64,000 nt of DNA. Source: Hymenobacter perfusus. Its GTDB lineage: Bacteria > Bacteroidota > Bacteroidia > Cytophagales > Hymenobacteraceae. This document shows, in pieces, positions 17,336 through 26,079 of this stretch (positions are counted from its first letter, which is position 1; the number at the start of each line of letters is the position of its first letter). The DNA is taken from the NCBI RefSeq assembly GCF_003944765.1, contig NZ_RWIU01000010.1, positions 1-64,000 on the forward strand. Reading direction: 5' to 3'. The position numbers were made by a program, and so were the translations under genes. The notes under the pieces were generated by a model that was not told the DNA's origin, did no database searches, and saw nothing but the letters and a program-made list of their open reading frames with translations.

Positions 17336-18616
17336 TTACTCAGCAGCACTAGCTGAAACATGAAGGTTGGTTGATTTGCCAACCGCGGAATTCTCCAATA
17401 ATACAGTGCGGTAAATTGTGCTTTGTATTTCAAACTCGGAGGCCCCGCAGTTGGTAAAAGTACCGTGCCGAGCATGTGACATGGCCGGGCAGCGGGAAGC
17501 ACAATAATATTTAGGATCATTTATAACACAATTGGCGCAAGTTGATGTAAAATTTGTCCAATTAAATGCACGTATGTCCCAGTTGCCTCTCCATACCTCA
17601 GCAAAAGAGCGATTGTAGACGTTTCCGGCGGAAAATATGTTCTCGGCAGCACACATAGTACAAGGGAACACGGTGCCGTCGGATGCTACATAACATAAGA
17701 ACCGGCCGCTTGAGCACCTGCGAGTCATGTAGGCTAGGCTTAGGCCATAGTTGAAGATAACGCCTACACAAAGCCCCGCGGCCTGGTGGTATTGATGCTC
17801 CCATTCACACTCGCGTATCCAAAACCGGGCAGCTCGCTCAACGTCTTCAGGCCCATTCTCTAAGTCCTTTCTAAGCTTACCCCGGCCTATTGGGCTAAAT
17901 GGCACACTTCTTACAGACACTCCATTTAACTCTGCCCATTGCATTAGGTCTGCTAAACCATCTATGTTTTCACGGTGGGTGTTGGTCATCACATTTGTCA
18001 GAAACCCATGTGATTTTGCACGCAGGATTGCTTCTTTACCTCGCTCAGCGGGACTGTTATGACTGCCTCGGCCTTGGTGCAAATCGTCGATACTGACACT
18101 GATGATGACCCCTTCCCGCGGTAGGCTGTCGAGTACCTCATCTGTAAGAAACAGGCCGTGTGTTGCGATGCCTACAAGCAGCCCCTTCTTCCGTGCATAC
18201 GTAACAAGCTCAACGAAGTGGGGATGTAAGGAAGGTTCGCCTCCAGTAAAGGCAACAGCCCAAACTCCCATTTTTGCCATCTCATCTAAGAGCGCATACC
18301 ACCGTTCTGCCGGCATCTCGTGGGGCCTAGCTGTACCACCGTTAATGTAGCAGTGGGGGCACGTGAGATCGCAACGTCGGGTCAACTCCAGCCAGACCAA
18401 CGGAGGAGTTGCCAGATGAAATCCTTCGACTACCTCCAAGCTCGTGAGCAGGTGAGGGGCCAAATCTTCACGAGTGGTCTGCTCGTGGAGCACAGACATG
18501 GCTGTTGGTGCTGCCAGAACTATCTCTCCATCAGGGAAAGCCACAATGAATCCAAAGTATTCAGCATTATAACGAACGGCACCTGACATCGCTCCCTGAA
18601 TTTTTAAAGGTCTCAT
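17336..18616 (-). CDS. radical SAM/SPASM enzyme with N-terminal leader-binding-like region
   Basis: 426 residues. The first 70 (RYNAEYFGFIVAFPDGEIVL, then TAMSVLHEQ) look like a degenerate RRE/PqqD-type strand-helix region. The core begins WLELTRRCDLTCPHCYINGG, with the CxxxCxxC cluster Cys, and AFTGGEPSLHP, the GGE motif that binds SAM. A Cys-rich SPASM tail follows (CSSGRFLCY, GTVFPCTMC, CANC, CASRCPA, NCG), enough for auxiliary clusters. SPASM enzymes commonly modify peptides (crosslinks, epimerisation, thioethers) or process the PQQ and mycofactocin precursors. Its start overlaps the PqqD-like stop (ATGA), so the two are probably co-translated. Confidence 0.92.
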   Translation of the reverse strand: MRPLKIQGAMSGAVRYNAEYFGFIVAFPDGEIVLAAPTAMSVLHEQTTREDLAPHLLTSLEVVEGFHLATPPLVWLELTRRCDLTCPHCYINGGTARPHEMPAERWYALLDEMAKMGVWAVAFTGGEPSLHPHFVELVTYARKKGLLVGIATHGLFLTDEVLDSLPREGVIISVSIDDLHQGRGSHNSPAERGKEAILRAKSHGFLTNVMTNTHRENIDGLADLMQWAELNGVSVRSVPFSPIGRGKLRKDLENGPEDVERAARFWIRECEWEHQYHQAAGLCVGVIFNYGLSLAYMTRRCSSGRFLCYVASDGTVFPCTMCAAENIFSAGNVYNRSFAEVWRGNWDIRAFNWTNFTSTCANCVINDPKYYCASRCPAMSHARHGTFTNCGASEFEIQSTIYRTVLLENSAVGKSTNLHVSASAAE

Positions 18617-18957
18617 CGGTTTCGTTCCTCGATAAATCCGTACTGCGCCATGGTGGAAATCATATTCCTGATGTGCAGTTCACAAGAAGGTTGAAGCTCG
18701 CCATTATCCTGCACCGAACAGCAACGGTTGATAACCTCTTCCACAGTTCGCGCACCATCCAAGAATCCCCAGACCGAGTATCCTAGGTTATCAAGTTCGA
18801 GAAAATAGCGACGCTGTAAATTATGTAGAACAATACCGTTAGGTGCCAATGTCCAGAGTACCCAATCGCTGCGCTCTAATACTCGTTCATCCAGCTCATT
18901 CGAGCTCTTGGGCCTATGCTCCCTTGGAGCCGAGACGTGAAAAGGGGTTGCTTTCAT
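18613..18957 (-). CDS. PqqD-like peptide chaperone (RRE domain)
   Basis: 114 residues from ATG 18957 (MKATPFHVSA); longer versions would overlap the QueA-like gene. The body (VLERSDWVLWTLAPNGIVLH, then RRYFLELDNLGYSVWGFLDG, then TVEEVINRCC) has the PqqD arrangement: three strands, then a helix starting at a GxxxW segment, then a C-terminal helix ending YGFIEERN. PqqD and RRE domains hold the leader of a ribosomal peptide precursor for a partner radical SAM enzyme. The ATGA overlap with the SPASM gene fits that pairing. No clear small precursor gene lies beside it. Confidence 0.85.
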   Translation of the reverse strand: MKATPFHVSAPREHRPKSSNELDERVLERSDWVLWTLAPNGIVLHNLQRRYFLELDNLGYSVWGFLDGARTVEEVINRCCSVQDNGELQPSCELHIRNMISTMAQYGFIEERNR

Positions 18958-18970
18958 ATTAGCACGCGCT

Positions 18971-19999
18971 TTACAGGTATAGTACAGCGTCCCCGAACTC
19001 ATAAAAAGAGTAGTGCAGGGAGGACGCTTCACGATAGGTATGCATGGCGTTTTCCATGCCTGCAAAAGCAGCATCCAAAACAATCAAGCTATTTTGATAT
19101 TGGTGAAAGTTTGTAAAATAGGCGTCTACAACATGGAATTTGTAACCAGGAGTGATGTAAAGCTTTGACCTACCCGATGTAGCCGTTAGCTGGCCATCAT
19201 CTCCAACAGCCGATTCCAATGCGCGCAGGCTGGTACTTCCGCAGGCAACTACTTTGTTACCGTGCTTCCGGGCGTTTAGAACCACGTTCACTGTTTCTTT
19301 AGGAACGCAAAAAGATTCGGCCCACATTTCATGCTCCTCCACTTTGCTTTCCAAGAAGGGAAGCCAGCTACCGACGGAGTGTAATGTGACAAAGCAGACA
19401 TGGACACCGTGCTGCTTCAGGGATTCTACCAATTCGGGGGTAAAATGCAGCCCGGCGAGCGGGCTTTCTACGGATCCTTCTTCAGTAGCGAAATATGGAT
19501 TCAGATGTTCAGCTGTCCATATACCTTCATAAAAGAATCCCAAGATGGGTATACCCTGTGATTTAAGCAGTTCCCTTAATGAATCATTCTCTGGTCGTAC
19601 TCTGGCCAGCTTGTACTTTGTCAGCTCTGTTGCCAGCACCTCCACGCTCCCACCCCTACGAAGCTCTATGCGCTCACCTGGCCGCACGTCATGCATCGGA
19701 AAGATGCGACACAGCCCCGTGTTATCGCTGTCCAGATCAACAAATCTTAATTCTACTTGCCCGCCAACAGCGGTGAAGCCTTTAAGCACGCCGGGAATAC
19801 GTTTGCTGTTATTCAGCACAAGGACATCTCCTGGTGCAAGCCACTTTGGCAAATCGAACACAGTGGAATGAGTAAGAGCACCTGAGGTGCGGTCAACTAC
19901 GAGCAGACGCGAAAGGTCACGTCGTCCTAGCCTGATCTCGCGAGGCGTGCCCTCGAGGTTTTCTGGGGCGAGAGTATAGCGGAACTCTTCAATATTCAT
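18971..19999 (-). CDS. QueA-like SAM ribosyltransferase-isomerase paralogue
   Basis: 342 residues, the normal QueA length. Family signatures are visible throughout: FDLPKWLAPGDVLVLNNSKR (QueA usually has NNTRVIPARL), EGSVESPLAGLHFTPEL, VTLHSVGSWLPF, HEMWAES, ACGSTSLRALES, YITPGYKFHVVDAYFTNFH, and a C-terminal FGDAVLYL. QueA transfers and isomerises the ribose of S-adenosylmethionine onto 7-deazaguanine in tRNA to make epoxyqueuosine. This copy sits between a SnoaL-like gene and pqqD, far from any other queuosine gene here, and differs at several signature residues. It may move SAM-derived ribose onto something other than tRNA; that is inference. It starts 64 bases after the SnoaL-like gene ends. 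Confidence 0.9.
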   Translation of the reverse strand: MNIEEFRYTLAPENLEGTPREIRLGRRDLSRLLVVDRTSGALTHSTVFDLPKWLAPGDVLVLNNSKRIPGVLKGFTAVGGQVELRFVDLDSDNTGLCRIFPMHDVRPGERIELRRGGSVEVLATELTKYKLARVRPENDSLRELLKSQGIPILGFFYEGIWTAEHLNPYFATEEGSVESPLAGLHFTPELVESLKQHGVHVCFVTLHSVGSWLPFLESKVEEHEMWAESFCVPKETVNVVLNARKHGNKVVACGSTSLRALESAVGDDGQLTATSGRSKLYITPGYKFHVVDAYFTNFHQYQNSLIVLDAAFAGMENAMHTYREASSLHYSFYEFGDAVLYL

Positions 20000-20063
20000 A
20001 CAACAACCTTTTTAGATCAGCCTGAGAGAACCATGGAAGAGACTCAATAGCACGGTAGAAGCC

Positions 20064-20669
20064 CTATTGTGCTACCCCGACAGTAGCTGCGACTGTGGCG
20101 ATGCGTTCGTTCAGAACTCGTATTTCTTCCATTGATAAAGCTTGGGCGTTAGCTCCAGTTAACACGGGCTGCCCAACCAGGGCACTGTGAATATGACTCA
20201 TCTGCCATTTGCCATCTGCCCCTTTGTCCCAGATAATCGTTTGGCGGACGGAAGATTCTATTCCATTGACCTCAACGCTGAGGTTTCTGGCAGCAAGAAC
20301 TTTATTAGCCGCAATCATCTGAACGTTCAGACTCACTTCATTTACAGAACGCTTGGTTTCGAATTGAGTGAACTTTTCCCTGAATGTTTCTCGACCATCA
20401 ATTGCCTCGGTTTCTTTTAAGGCAAACAGGCGAGCATCATTCGAATGGATTTGAACTTTTTCATGCAGATAATCAAAAAAGCGCTGATCTCCTTCTGCAT
20501 AGGCTTCCAGAGAATCTCTCATTGCAAACTCTAGGGCGGGGTCCAAAAAATTAGTTTCCATTTCAGTATTCTGCATTTCAGCAGCGTTATTTGAGTTGAA
20601 TAAAGATTCATGGAGCAGCCGCTGCATGGCTAGCCCAGGCAGTGTACCAGCTGCATCCTCCCAAGCCAA
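20064..20669 (-). CDS. SnoaL-like/NTF2-fold protein, first gene of the radical SAM operon
   Basis: Up to 201 residues. Starts at 20669 (MAWEDA), 20627 (MQRLLH) and 20576 (MQNTEM) are all possible; the folded part begins near FLDPALEFAMRDSLEAYAEG. The core (residues 42-165 of the long form) has the NTF2/SnoaL pattern: helical start, then strands ending GKWQMSHIHSALVGQP. Small NTF2-fold proteins act as isomerases, cyclases or carriers. About 35 residues follow the core (LTGANAQALSMEEIRVLNER, then IATVAATVGVAQ), longer than usual. Because no other precursor peptide is evident, a carrier/leader role with the tail as core peptide is an untested possibility. Confidence 0.7.
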   Translation of the reverse strand: MAWEDAAGTLPGLAMQRLLHESLFNSNNAAEMQNTEMETNFLDPALEFAMRDSLEAYAEGDQRFFDYLHEKVQIHSNDARLFALKETEAIDGRETFREKFTQFETKRSVNEVSLNVQMIAANKVLAARNLSVEVNGIESSVRQTIIWDKGADGKWQMSHIHSALVGQPVLTGANAQALSMEEIRVLNERIATVAATVGVAQ

Positions 20670-20688
20670 AGGGAGTTCCTAATACCTT

Positions 20689-20696
20689 GAAAGATA
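20689..20696 (-). promoter_or_regulatory. possible Bacteroidetes -7 element of the radical SAM operon
   Basis: On the minus strand TATCTTTC lies about 20 bases before the first possible ATG of the SnoaL-like gene. It resembles the Bacteroidetes TAnnTTTG -7 box with one mismatch. No clear -33 TTG was assigned, so this is weak. Confidence 0.25.
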
Positions 20697-20747
20697 GAAG
20701 CGCTGATAACCTGAGAAATCAGTGTTATCACTGAATTATGAGCTGAA

Positions 20748-20910
20748 CTACCCCACATAGCCATGCAATTCGTCGACCTCGCCGCTGCGCACCTGCTTCG
20801 GAGAAGCCTCGGCCATTTGCTGCTCGGCGCGCCAGCCGTAAGCTCTGACCCAGCGCAGCACCGTTACGGTCGGCATTTCAGAGAGGTGCCGCTCGTTGTT
20901 CTTCAGCAAT
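20748..20910 (-). pseudogene. IS1-family transposase remnant
   Basis: The minus strand reads LKNNERHLSEMPTVTVLRWV, then RAYGWRAEQQ, then VRSGEVDELHGYVG followed by a stop. The WVRAYG helix-turn-helix end and the (V/I)DELHxYVG block with the catalytic Asp are typical of IS1 InsAB. The catalytic half is missing. It sits directly upstream of the radical SAM operon. Confidence 0.75.
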
Positions 20911-20941
20911 GCAGATGCTGAAAGTAAGCTGTGCTTGTACT

Positions 20942-21133
20942 AGGCCGCTCGGCTTGGGCAGTGTCGTAGCAGTTAGCATCTCATCGGTAGCTGGCTAGTG
21001 CACTGGCAGTGTCGCTGCGCAGGTGCCAGGACAGCCTAGGCCCGCCGCAATCGGCTTGGATGATGAGCCGTGATCCGGGCTAACGCAGCGTTAGGGCATA
21101 CTCCAGGGAAATGAGTCCCAGCTCGGTCGGCAT
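20942..21133 (-). pseudogene. IS3-family orfB remnant (C-terminal part)
   Basis: The minus strand reads MPTELGLISLEYALTLR, stop, PGSRLIIQADCGG, then further on DANCYDTAQAE. This matches the second Asp and the Glu segment of IS3-family DDE transposases (HSDRGxQY and GNCYDNAxAE). Two stops and missing residues show decay. Confidence 0.7.
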
Positions 21134-21410
21134 CTATGTGTTTATATGTGTTTAGGTGTCAGTCCACCACATGCTCCAAACAGGCATCTCCAAGGCTTTG
21201 GGAGTGGACTCGTCTACCAAGCAGTTCTCGTCCCCCACAGCTTATTATCGGCTATGATCGTACTCTGCTGCAACGGGAGCTCAAGGTCTCCAAGCCATGG
21301 CCGCGCAGCCCAGTGCATAACGCATAGCGACATAATAAGTGGGGATTCAATCTCCCTCTTTTAAACAACACTAGCCTGTGCAGGACATGGAACAATGGAT
21401 GGGCACAATG
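21134..21410. other. non-coding stretch, nothing identified
   Basis: Small frames here do not resemble any protein I know, and they lie between IS debris and the end of the membrane-protein gene. It may be further decayed insertion sequence. Confidence 0.4.
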
Positions 21411-23576
21411 CTACGCTAGCTGCTTCGCACTTGGAGACACAGCCTGCAAGCGATCGACTGTCAAATCTGAGAAAAAGCCCCATGGAAAGACTGTGAGTAA
21501 TTGCTTGGGCGATCCAATGAACTCTTCGGCGAAGAGAATGTAGCCGGTCCAGACCAGAACTCCAGCAATCAGCAAGGCCTGAATAAAACGTGTTCGGTTG
21601 CGAAATGATGTAAGCGCTTTGGTCCACTGTGAGAGCCCTGTGAGAGTCGTTAAGTCAGGTGCGGTATTAGTGCCTGTGTCTGGTTCTCTTGCCTGAGCAT
21701 ATTCGGATGCGAAAAGCAGGCTAGGAGCCGATGGTTGATTGGCAACTTTAGGGCGCACATTTCTTACACCAACTTCACGGGCGTATAACTCGCGGATACG
21801 ATCCGTCGCAGCTAAGAAATCAGCTTTCGCCAACAACTCTTGAATGGCTTGCTCACCATCGGGGGAAGCCGTAGGTGGAAGTTGGTCCCCCAGAATACGC
21901 TTCCAAGCCTGAATAAAGCTCGGCACATCCGGTTCCGGTGCGTTGGTATCTCCTAGTGATGCCTTGAACTGCTTTCCCAATGCTAGCACATGCGGGTGCA
22001 GCTTTGGCAATAGAGCCGGCTGCACGATCCCAGGCAGAATAGTTAAATCGCGTTCGATCTTATTACTGAGAATGGTGAGAGCACTGATGACATTTGTTGC
22101 TTGAGCAGCCAGATTAATCTCCACATCGTGAGTTGCATTGAAAGCCGCCATAAGCTTGTCTTCCGACATGCTTACTGAATCTATTGATATGGTTTGAAGT
22201 TTTGGTAATAGTTCTTTCACAAACGCATTCCAAGCGTCTTGCTGAGCAGGGGGAATAACGCTGCCAATGTTTTGCAAAAGAGATTCACGACTAAGTTTCC
22301 AAGCAGGTAACTGAGTATTTAGTTTTTCGCACAGCTGACGAAGTAGCAGCTTCAGTTCAGAGTCAGCGCCATACGCATTTCCTGCCAGCAGAAGCCGATC
22401 TACTAGTGGCAACTTCAACCGTCCTGCTTCCACAGTATTGGCAAGCGGTTCAGGTAACTGCCATTGGGGATCTAGCAGAACATGGGTGCCGTCCGCTTTC
22501 GCTTTAACATTTTGTAAGCGCCCATCAAATTCTTTCTGCGTTTCATTAAACGAAATGGAAGCGCTGTCAATGGCTTTTGCTAATTCTATAGCAGGGCTCT
22601 CATGCACCTTGGTGATCAATTCATTTTCTATAGCTCGTAGGCTGTTGATTAATAGTTGATCTGCTGCATAAGAACTCCGCCGATTGATCTGTGTCAACAA
22701 CTGTCCGGCTTGCTGCTGAGCATCGGTTCGCTCTATTGTTCGTTGCAACAATTTGCGAACCAAGTGCCCGACAGCAATTCCTACCGCCAGCACCAACAGG
22801 ATCAGCCAAGTAGAGCGCCGGGATTGAACTTCAAAGGGAATAGCCAGGGGTTCTGCCAATTGAGTGGCACGCACAAGAACAGTACCCGAGAAATTTCCCA
22901 CTGGAAAGTTCCCTGTCAGCTTCGGGGTTAACCTTAGCACCCCATCTGGAGCTTCAGCCTCAAAGTGAAGGCCGCCGCCGGGGGCGAGTTGCACGCCATC
23001 GAGCGTAGCACTCACATGGGTGAGCTTAATTGCCCGGCTTGCGGGCTGTACTGTCAACGGCATCAGTGGCTCGCTGTCCCACAAAGGCATGCTGTTGCGT
23101 AACTGCTTCACTGTAATCTTGCTCGCCGGCCGGAACACAGCCGGTAAAACAGCAACTTCCAGCACGAGAATACTTGCTGTGCGCTTTGGTAGCCTGCCTT
23201 CCAGAGTCAGGCTGTACGTACCGGGTTGGGACAAATGATTACAGTAGATGCTAATTTGCAATAGTGATCTCTCTGGTAGGCCGCCCAAAGTACTTGCAAC
23301 AGTAAAAGCGGGCTGTCGTCCCTCAACTACCTGGTTTCCCAGACGCACACCCATTAAATGAATCTGTATAGAGGCCGCTTGTAGTGTCGTCGCAGTAGAG
23401 AGAATTACCGGTGCCACCAATTTTAGGGTATCCGATTGGCTTACTTGAGGCCAGCTTAGTTCGTAGTGCGCTCCGGCCGGCGGGAGGGATAGAATTGGCT
23501 CATCGGCAGCCATGGACTGCATGGCCCTGCACAGGAGGACTACTAGGCTAAGGCAAAATACCTTGGTGCAGGTCAT
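21411..23576 (-). CDS. membrane protein with signal peptide, partner of the subtilase, unknown function
   Basis: 721 residues. A signal peptide (about 1-24, ending AMQSMAADEP) leads into an extracytoplasmic, beta-rich region to about 255, with repeated strand pairs resembling Ig-like or adhesive modules. A membrane segment follows (STWLILLVLAVGIAVGHLV), then about 380 residues of helical, charged sequence with several Leu/Gln-rich stretches, and a second membrane segment near 672-690 (FIQALLIAGVLVWTGYILFA). This gives an outside sensor-like domain and a large inner domain held by two membrane spans. It follows the subtilase gene on the same strand with 76 bases between, suggesting shared transcription. 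I do not recognise the family. Confidence 0.75.
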   Translation of the reverse strand: MTCTKVFCLSLVVLLCRAMQSMAADEPILSLPPAGAHYELSWPQVSQSDTLKLVAPVILSTATTLQAASIQIHLMGVRLGNQVVEGRQPAFTVASTLGGLPERSLLQISIYCNHLSQPGTYSLTLEGRLPKRTASILVLEVAVLPAVFRPASKITVKQLRNSMPLWDSEPLMPLTVQPASRAIKLTHVSATLDGVQLAPGGGLHFEAEAPDGVLRLTPKLTGNFPVGNFSGTVLVRATQLAEPLAIPFEVQSRRSTWLILLVLAVGIAVGHLVRKLLQRTIERTDAQQQAGQLLTQINRRSSYAADQLLINSLRAIENELITKVHESPAIELAKAIDSASISFNETQKEFDGRLQNVKAKADGTHVLLDPQWQLPEPLANTVEAGRLKLPLVDRLLLAGNAYGADSELKLLLRQLCEKLNTQLPAWKLSRESLLQNIGSVIPPAQQDAWNAFVKELLPKLQTISIDSVSMSEDKLMAAFNATHDVEINLAAQATNVISALTILSNKIERDLTILPGIVQPALLPKLHPHVLALGKQFKASLGDTNAPEPDVPSFIQAWKRILGDQLPPTASPDGEQAIQELLAKADFLAATDRIRELYAREVGVRNVRPKVANQPSAPSLLFASEYAQAREPDTGTNTAPDLTTLTGLSQWTKALTSFRNRTRFIQALLIAGVLVWTGYILFAEEFIGSPKQLLTVFPWGFFSDLTVDRLQAVSPSAKQLA

Positions 23577-23652
23577 GGCGCTTTAATCAACACGAGATAG
23601 TAAGCAGATTGACCTGATAAATAGAGCCCAGACCCTGGTAACCCGGAGCTTG

Positions 23653-25941
23653 TCAGATTTCAATTAATTCCGGAACATCAACACCCGTGATGACAAGCGC
23701 AAAGTCCTGCGGTGCCTTCAATAGATTCGCTGCAAATACTTGGACGAAATAGGTACCCACTGGCGCTTGGTTGATTCTGATGCACTCAACATTATTATCT
23801 GGATCTGGAAGCGTTAGTGCATCTGGAAGCTCCTCATTGCCCAAGTACTTTTTCCCACTTTCCTGGTGGTGCAGGATCATGTTTAGATTGTTCTGTAGGG
23901 AACGGCCCGGAGCATCCGTGTAGGCCATACATAGTCGTAGCTCAGGAGTTTCTGCCGATAGAATAAACTGATAACGCTTGCGTTCCCCGGTCCGCACAAA
24001 CTGAAAAGTCTGCCACTCGTCCACAAAGCGTAAGGTCATTTCAGGGTGCAAGTCGTTAGGAACTGCTTGGCTTACGGTAACTCTACCATACCCCTGGTGA
24101 AAATTAGGCTTTCCTGTAACCAAAGCGGTAGAATCATGTCCTGACAACCACTTCGTGCTGTTTATTATCGTTGCCTTCAGCAACGCCGCGCTAGGGGAAG
24201 GGTGTCCTGTTTCTACATAATACTGGCGAACCAGGGCTGCGCAGCCTGCTACTAATGGAGCTGCCATACTGGTACCACCGTCAAAAGCGTAGTGAGGATC
24301 TTTAGGATGCCCCTGAGCTGGATAAGGACCCCAGAAGTTGGAAATGGGCGCAATTGATGACTTGGTGGAAAGGATGTCAGTCCCGGGCGCCACAACGTCC
24401 GGCTTGATTCGCCGATCATCACAGGGTCCTCGGCTGCTGAATGCTGCCAAGCACTCGGGATCACCCGATATTTTGTCGTTAGCAATAGGAGCGGAAGGAA
24501 AGTTGCCCGGCCAACCACTTCCCCATGTCTCATCGGACAAGGCCCCATCGGAACGGTCGCTACGGCTTGCCCCCACTGTCAACGCATTCTTACACGAAGC
24601 TGGTGACCCTATGGAAAGCCAGTCTACGAACCCCGGTGCAGCCTTCTTAGGCTGTAGCCCCGAGGTGCCAGCATTCCCAGCTGCAATAACGACGAGCATG
24701 TCGCGATAACGGTGGACGAATTCATCTACTTCTTCGCTGTTGACCGTGTAATAGGACGGTGTGTCAGAACCCCAGCTATTGTTGTGAATGCGCACGCCTG
24801 CCTGGTATGCCTGATAGAATAAGTCATTCAAATCGACCGGCAACCCGCCAAGCCCCCCCTGGGAATCGAGAAGGGACTGAAAGAACAGCTTCGCACCCGG
24901 CGCGATGCCTTTGATTCTTCCTGCTGAAGCCGCCCCATGGCCAAGTACCGATCCTGCGACGTGCGTGCCGTGCCCATGCGGATCGCTCGCGTTGTTTGGC
25001 CTTCCCAGAGCAACGGTTGCAAGTATGCGGCCTTGGAAATCCGGATGTTGGTCATCAATCCCGGTGTCCGCCACTCCTACAATCTGATCGGATCCGTCCA
25101 GTGTTAGCCCACTTGCCCACTCATTGCCCGTCCCAAGTTCGACACCTAACAGCCGCCGGGCATGATCGTTGAAAATTTTTGGCACAACGTATTCAGCCAC
25201 AGCATCGACTTGGGGTAAGCGGGCTAGCTCATCCAGCAGCGGAGAATTTTCCGGGGCATAAAATCGAATTTTGCGACGGCCCGTTCCTGCTAACGTTGTG
25301 TTGCGCTTGAGGAGCCATTGCTCGACGCTGTCACGTTCTTCCGGAGAATTCACCCTCACATCAAAAGTGAGCATTTTCACACCGCTTGTTGGGCTGTACT
25401 CTGTACTTCCTCCGCTCACTGACTGCGTAATAACTACTGGTGCAGTCTCAGATGGGCTGATCCACTTAACATCAGCCACATAGGATAATGCTCGCAGGTT
25501 CTGTACTTGCTTTGTACTCAAGCGAGCTTTGTAGCAGCTATCCCCCAGTGATTCTAACAGGTTCACTTGTAGGCCAGCCAGCTCAGTCCTCAAATTTTCC
25601 AACAAGGGACTATTTAACCAGACTTTGTAGTAATCAATGACTTGAGGATATTGATCATCCTTTTCGCCACTTGTCATCCCCTCCAGTCCAGCATCTGCCT
25701 CCCTGCTTCGCACAGAAAAGCGGTCGCTTCTCATTTTTGTGCCTGCAGCAGGCGCATCCCGATTTATAACTGGCAGCTGCTCCTGCACGACCAATCCCTG
25801 CTGTCGTAGAGCATCAATTTGAATTTCATCGATGTTGCCAACGACAAAACTTTCCGTACCCTCAGCAGATTCAAGCATGTTAAGAGCCGCCGCTTGCTCG
25901 GTCTCGTGCATAAAATATGCGATTACACGTTTCTTGGCCAT
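23653..25941 (-). CDS. subtilisin-like serine protease (S8 family)
   Basis: 762 residues, no obvious signal peptide (starts MAKKRVIAYFMHETEQAA). The first 280 residues appear to be two inhibitor-like propeptide modules. The catalytic triad is intact: Asp in GVADTGIDDQHPD, His in GHGTHVAGSVLG, Ser in GGTSMAAPLVAG, with the oxyanion Asn in HNNSWGSD. The C-terminal 150 residues are beta-rich (LRFVDEWQTFQFV, QVFAANLLKAPQDFALV), like a P-domain or pre-peptidase domain. A cytosolic or otherwise exported protease is possible. Together with the downstream two-span membrane protein it may form a regulated proteolysis pair. Two strong palindromes lie upstream. Confidence 0.9.
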   Translation of the reverse strand: MAKKRVIAYFMHETEQAAALNMLESAEGTESFVVGNIDEIQIDALRQQGLVVQEQLPVINRDAPAAGTKMRSDRFSVRSREADAGLEGMTSGEKDDQYPQVIDYYKVWLNSPLLENLRTELAGLQVNLLESLGDSCYKARLSTKQVQNLRALSYVADVKWISPSETAPVVITQSVSGGSTEYSPTSGVKMLTFDVRVNSPEERDSVEQWLLKRNTTLAGTGRRKIRFYAPENSPLLDELARLPQVDAVAEYVVPKIFNDHARRLLGVELGTGNEWASGLTLDGSDQIVGVADTGIDDQHPDFQGRILATVALGRPNNASDPHGHGTHVAGSVLGHGAASAGRIKGIAPGAKLFFQSLLDSQGGLGGLPVDLNDLFYQAYQAGVRIHNNSWGSDTPSYYTVNSEEVDEFVHRYRDMLVVIAAGNAGTSGLQPKKAAPGFVDWLSIGSPASCKNALTVGASRSDRSDGALSDETWGSGWPGNFPSAPIANDKISGDPECLAAFSSRGPCDDRRIKPDVVAPGTDILSTKSSIAPISNFWGPYPAQGHPKDPHYAFDGGTSMAAPLVAGCAALVRQYYVETGHPSPSAALLKATIINSTKWLSGHDSTALVTGKPNFHQGYGRVTVSQAVPNDLHPEMTLRFVDEWQTFQFVRTGERKRYQFILSAETPELRLCMAYTDAPGRSLQNNLNMILHHQESGKKYLGNEELPDALTLPDPDNNVECIRINQAPVGTYFVQVFAANLLKAPQDFALVITGVDVPELIEI

Positions 25942-25997
25942 AGCGATTGCGGTGAGAGAGCAAATTCAAAGAATACAAAGCATGTGGTCTTAAAGCA

Positions 25998-26035
25998 TTC
26001 TTACATCAGTGCCAGCACTGTAATTGATGTAAGAA
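25998..26035. repeat. nested palindrome upstream of the subtilase gene
   Basis: TTCTTACATCA and TGATGTAAGAA (11-base perfect arms) enclose a second perfect inverted repeat, CAGTGC-CA-GCACTG, that shares two bases with the left arm. It lies 57-94 bases upstream of the subtilase ATG, where it could be an operator or a hairpin in the leader. Confidence 0.7.
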
Positions 26036-26079
26036 CGGCCTTAACTTCGTTGAGTATAAATTTTAACTGGCTTTTGTAG

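Noticed and set aside
14078..20669. PQQ or mycofactocin biosynthesis
   Set aside because: PqqD-like and SPASM genes are present, but there is no PqqA/B/C or MftA/D/F counterpart, and QueA-like and B12 radical SAM genes do not belong to those pathways.
21136..21327. A 63-codon open frame before the membrane-protein gene
   Set aside because: It lies opposite decayed transposase sequence and has no protein-like pattern.
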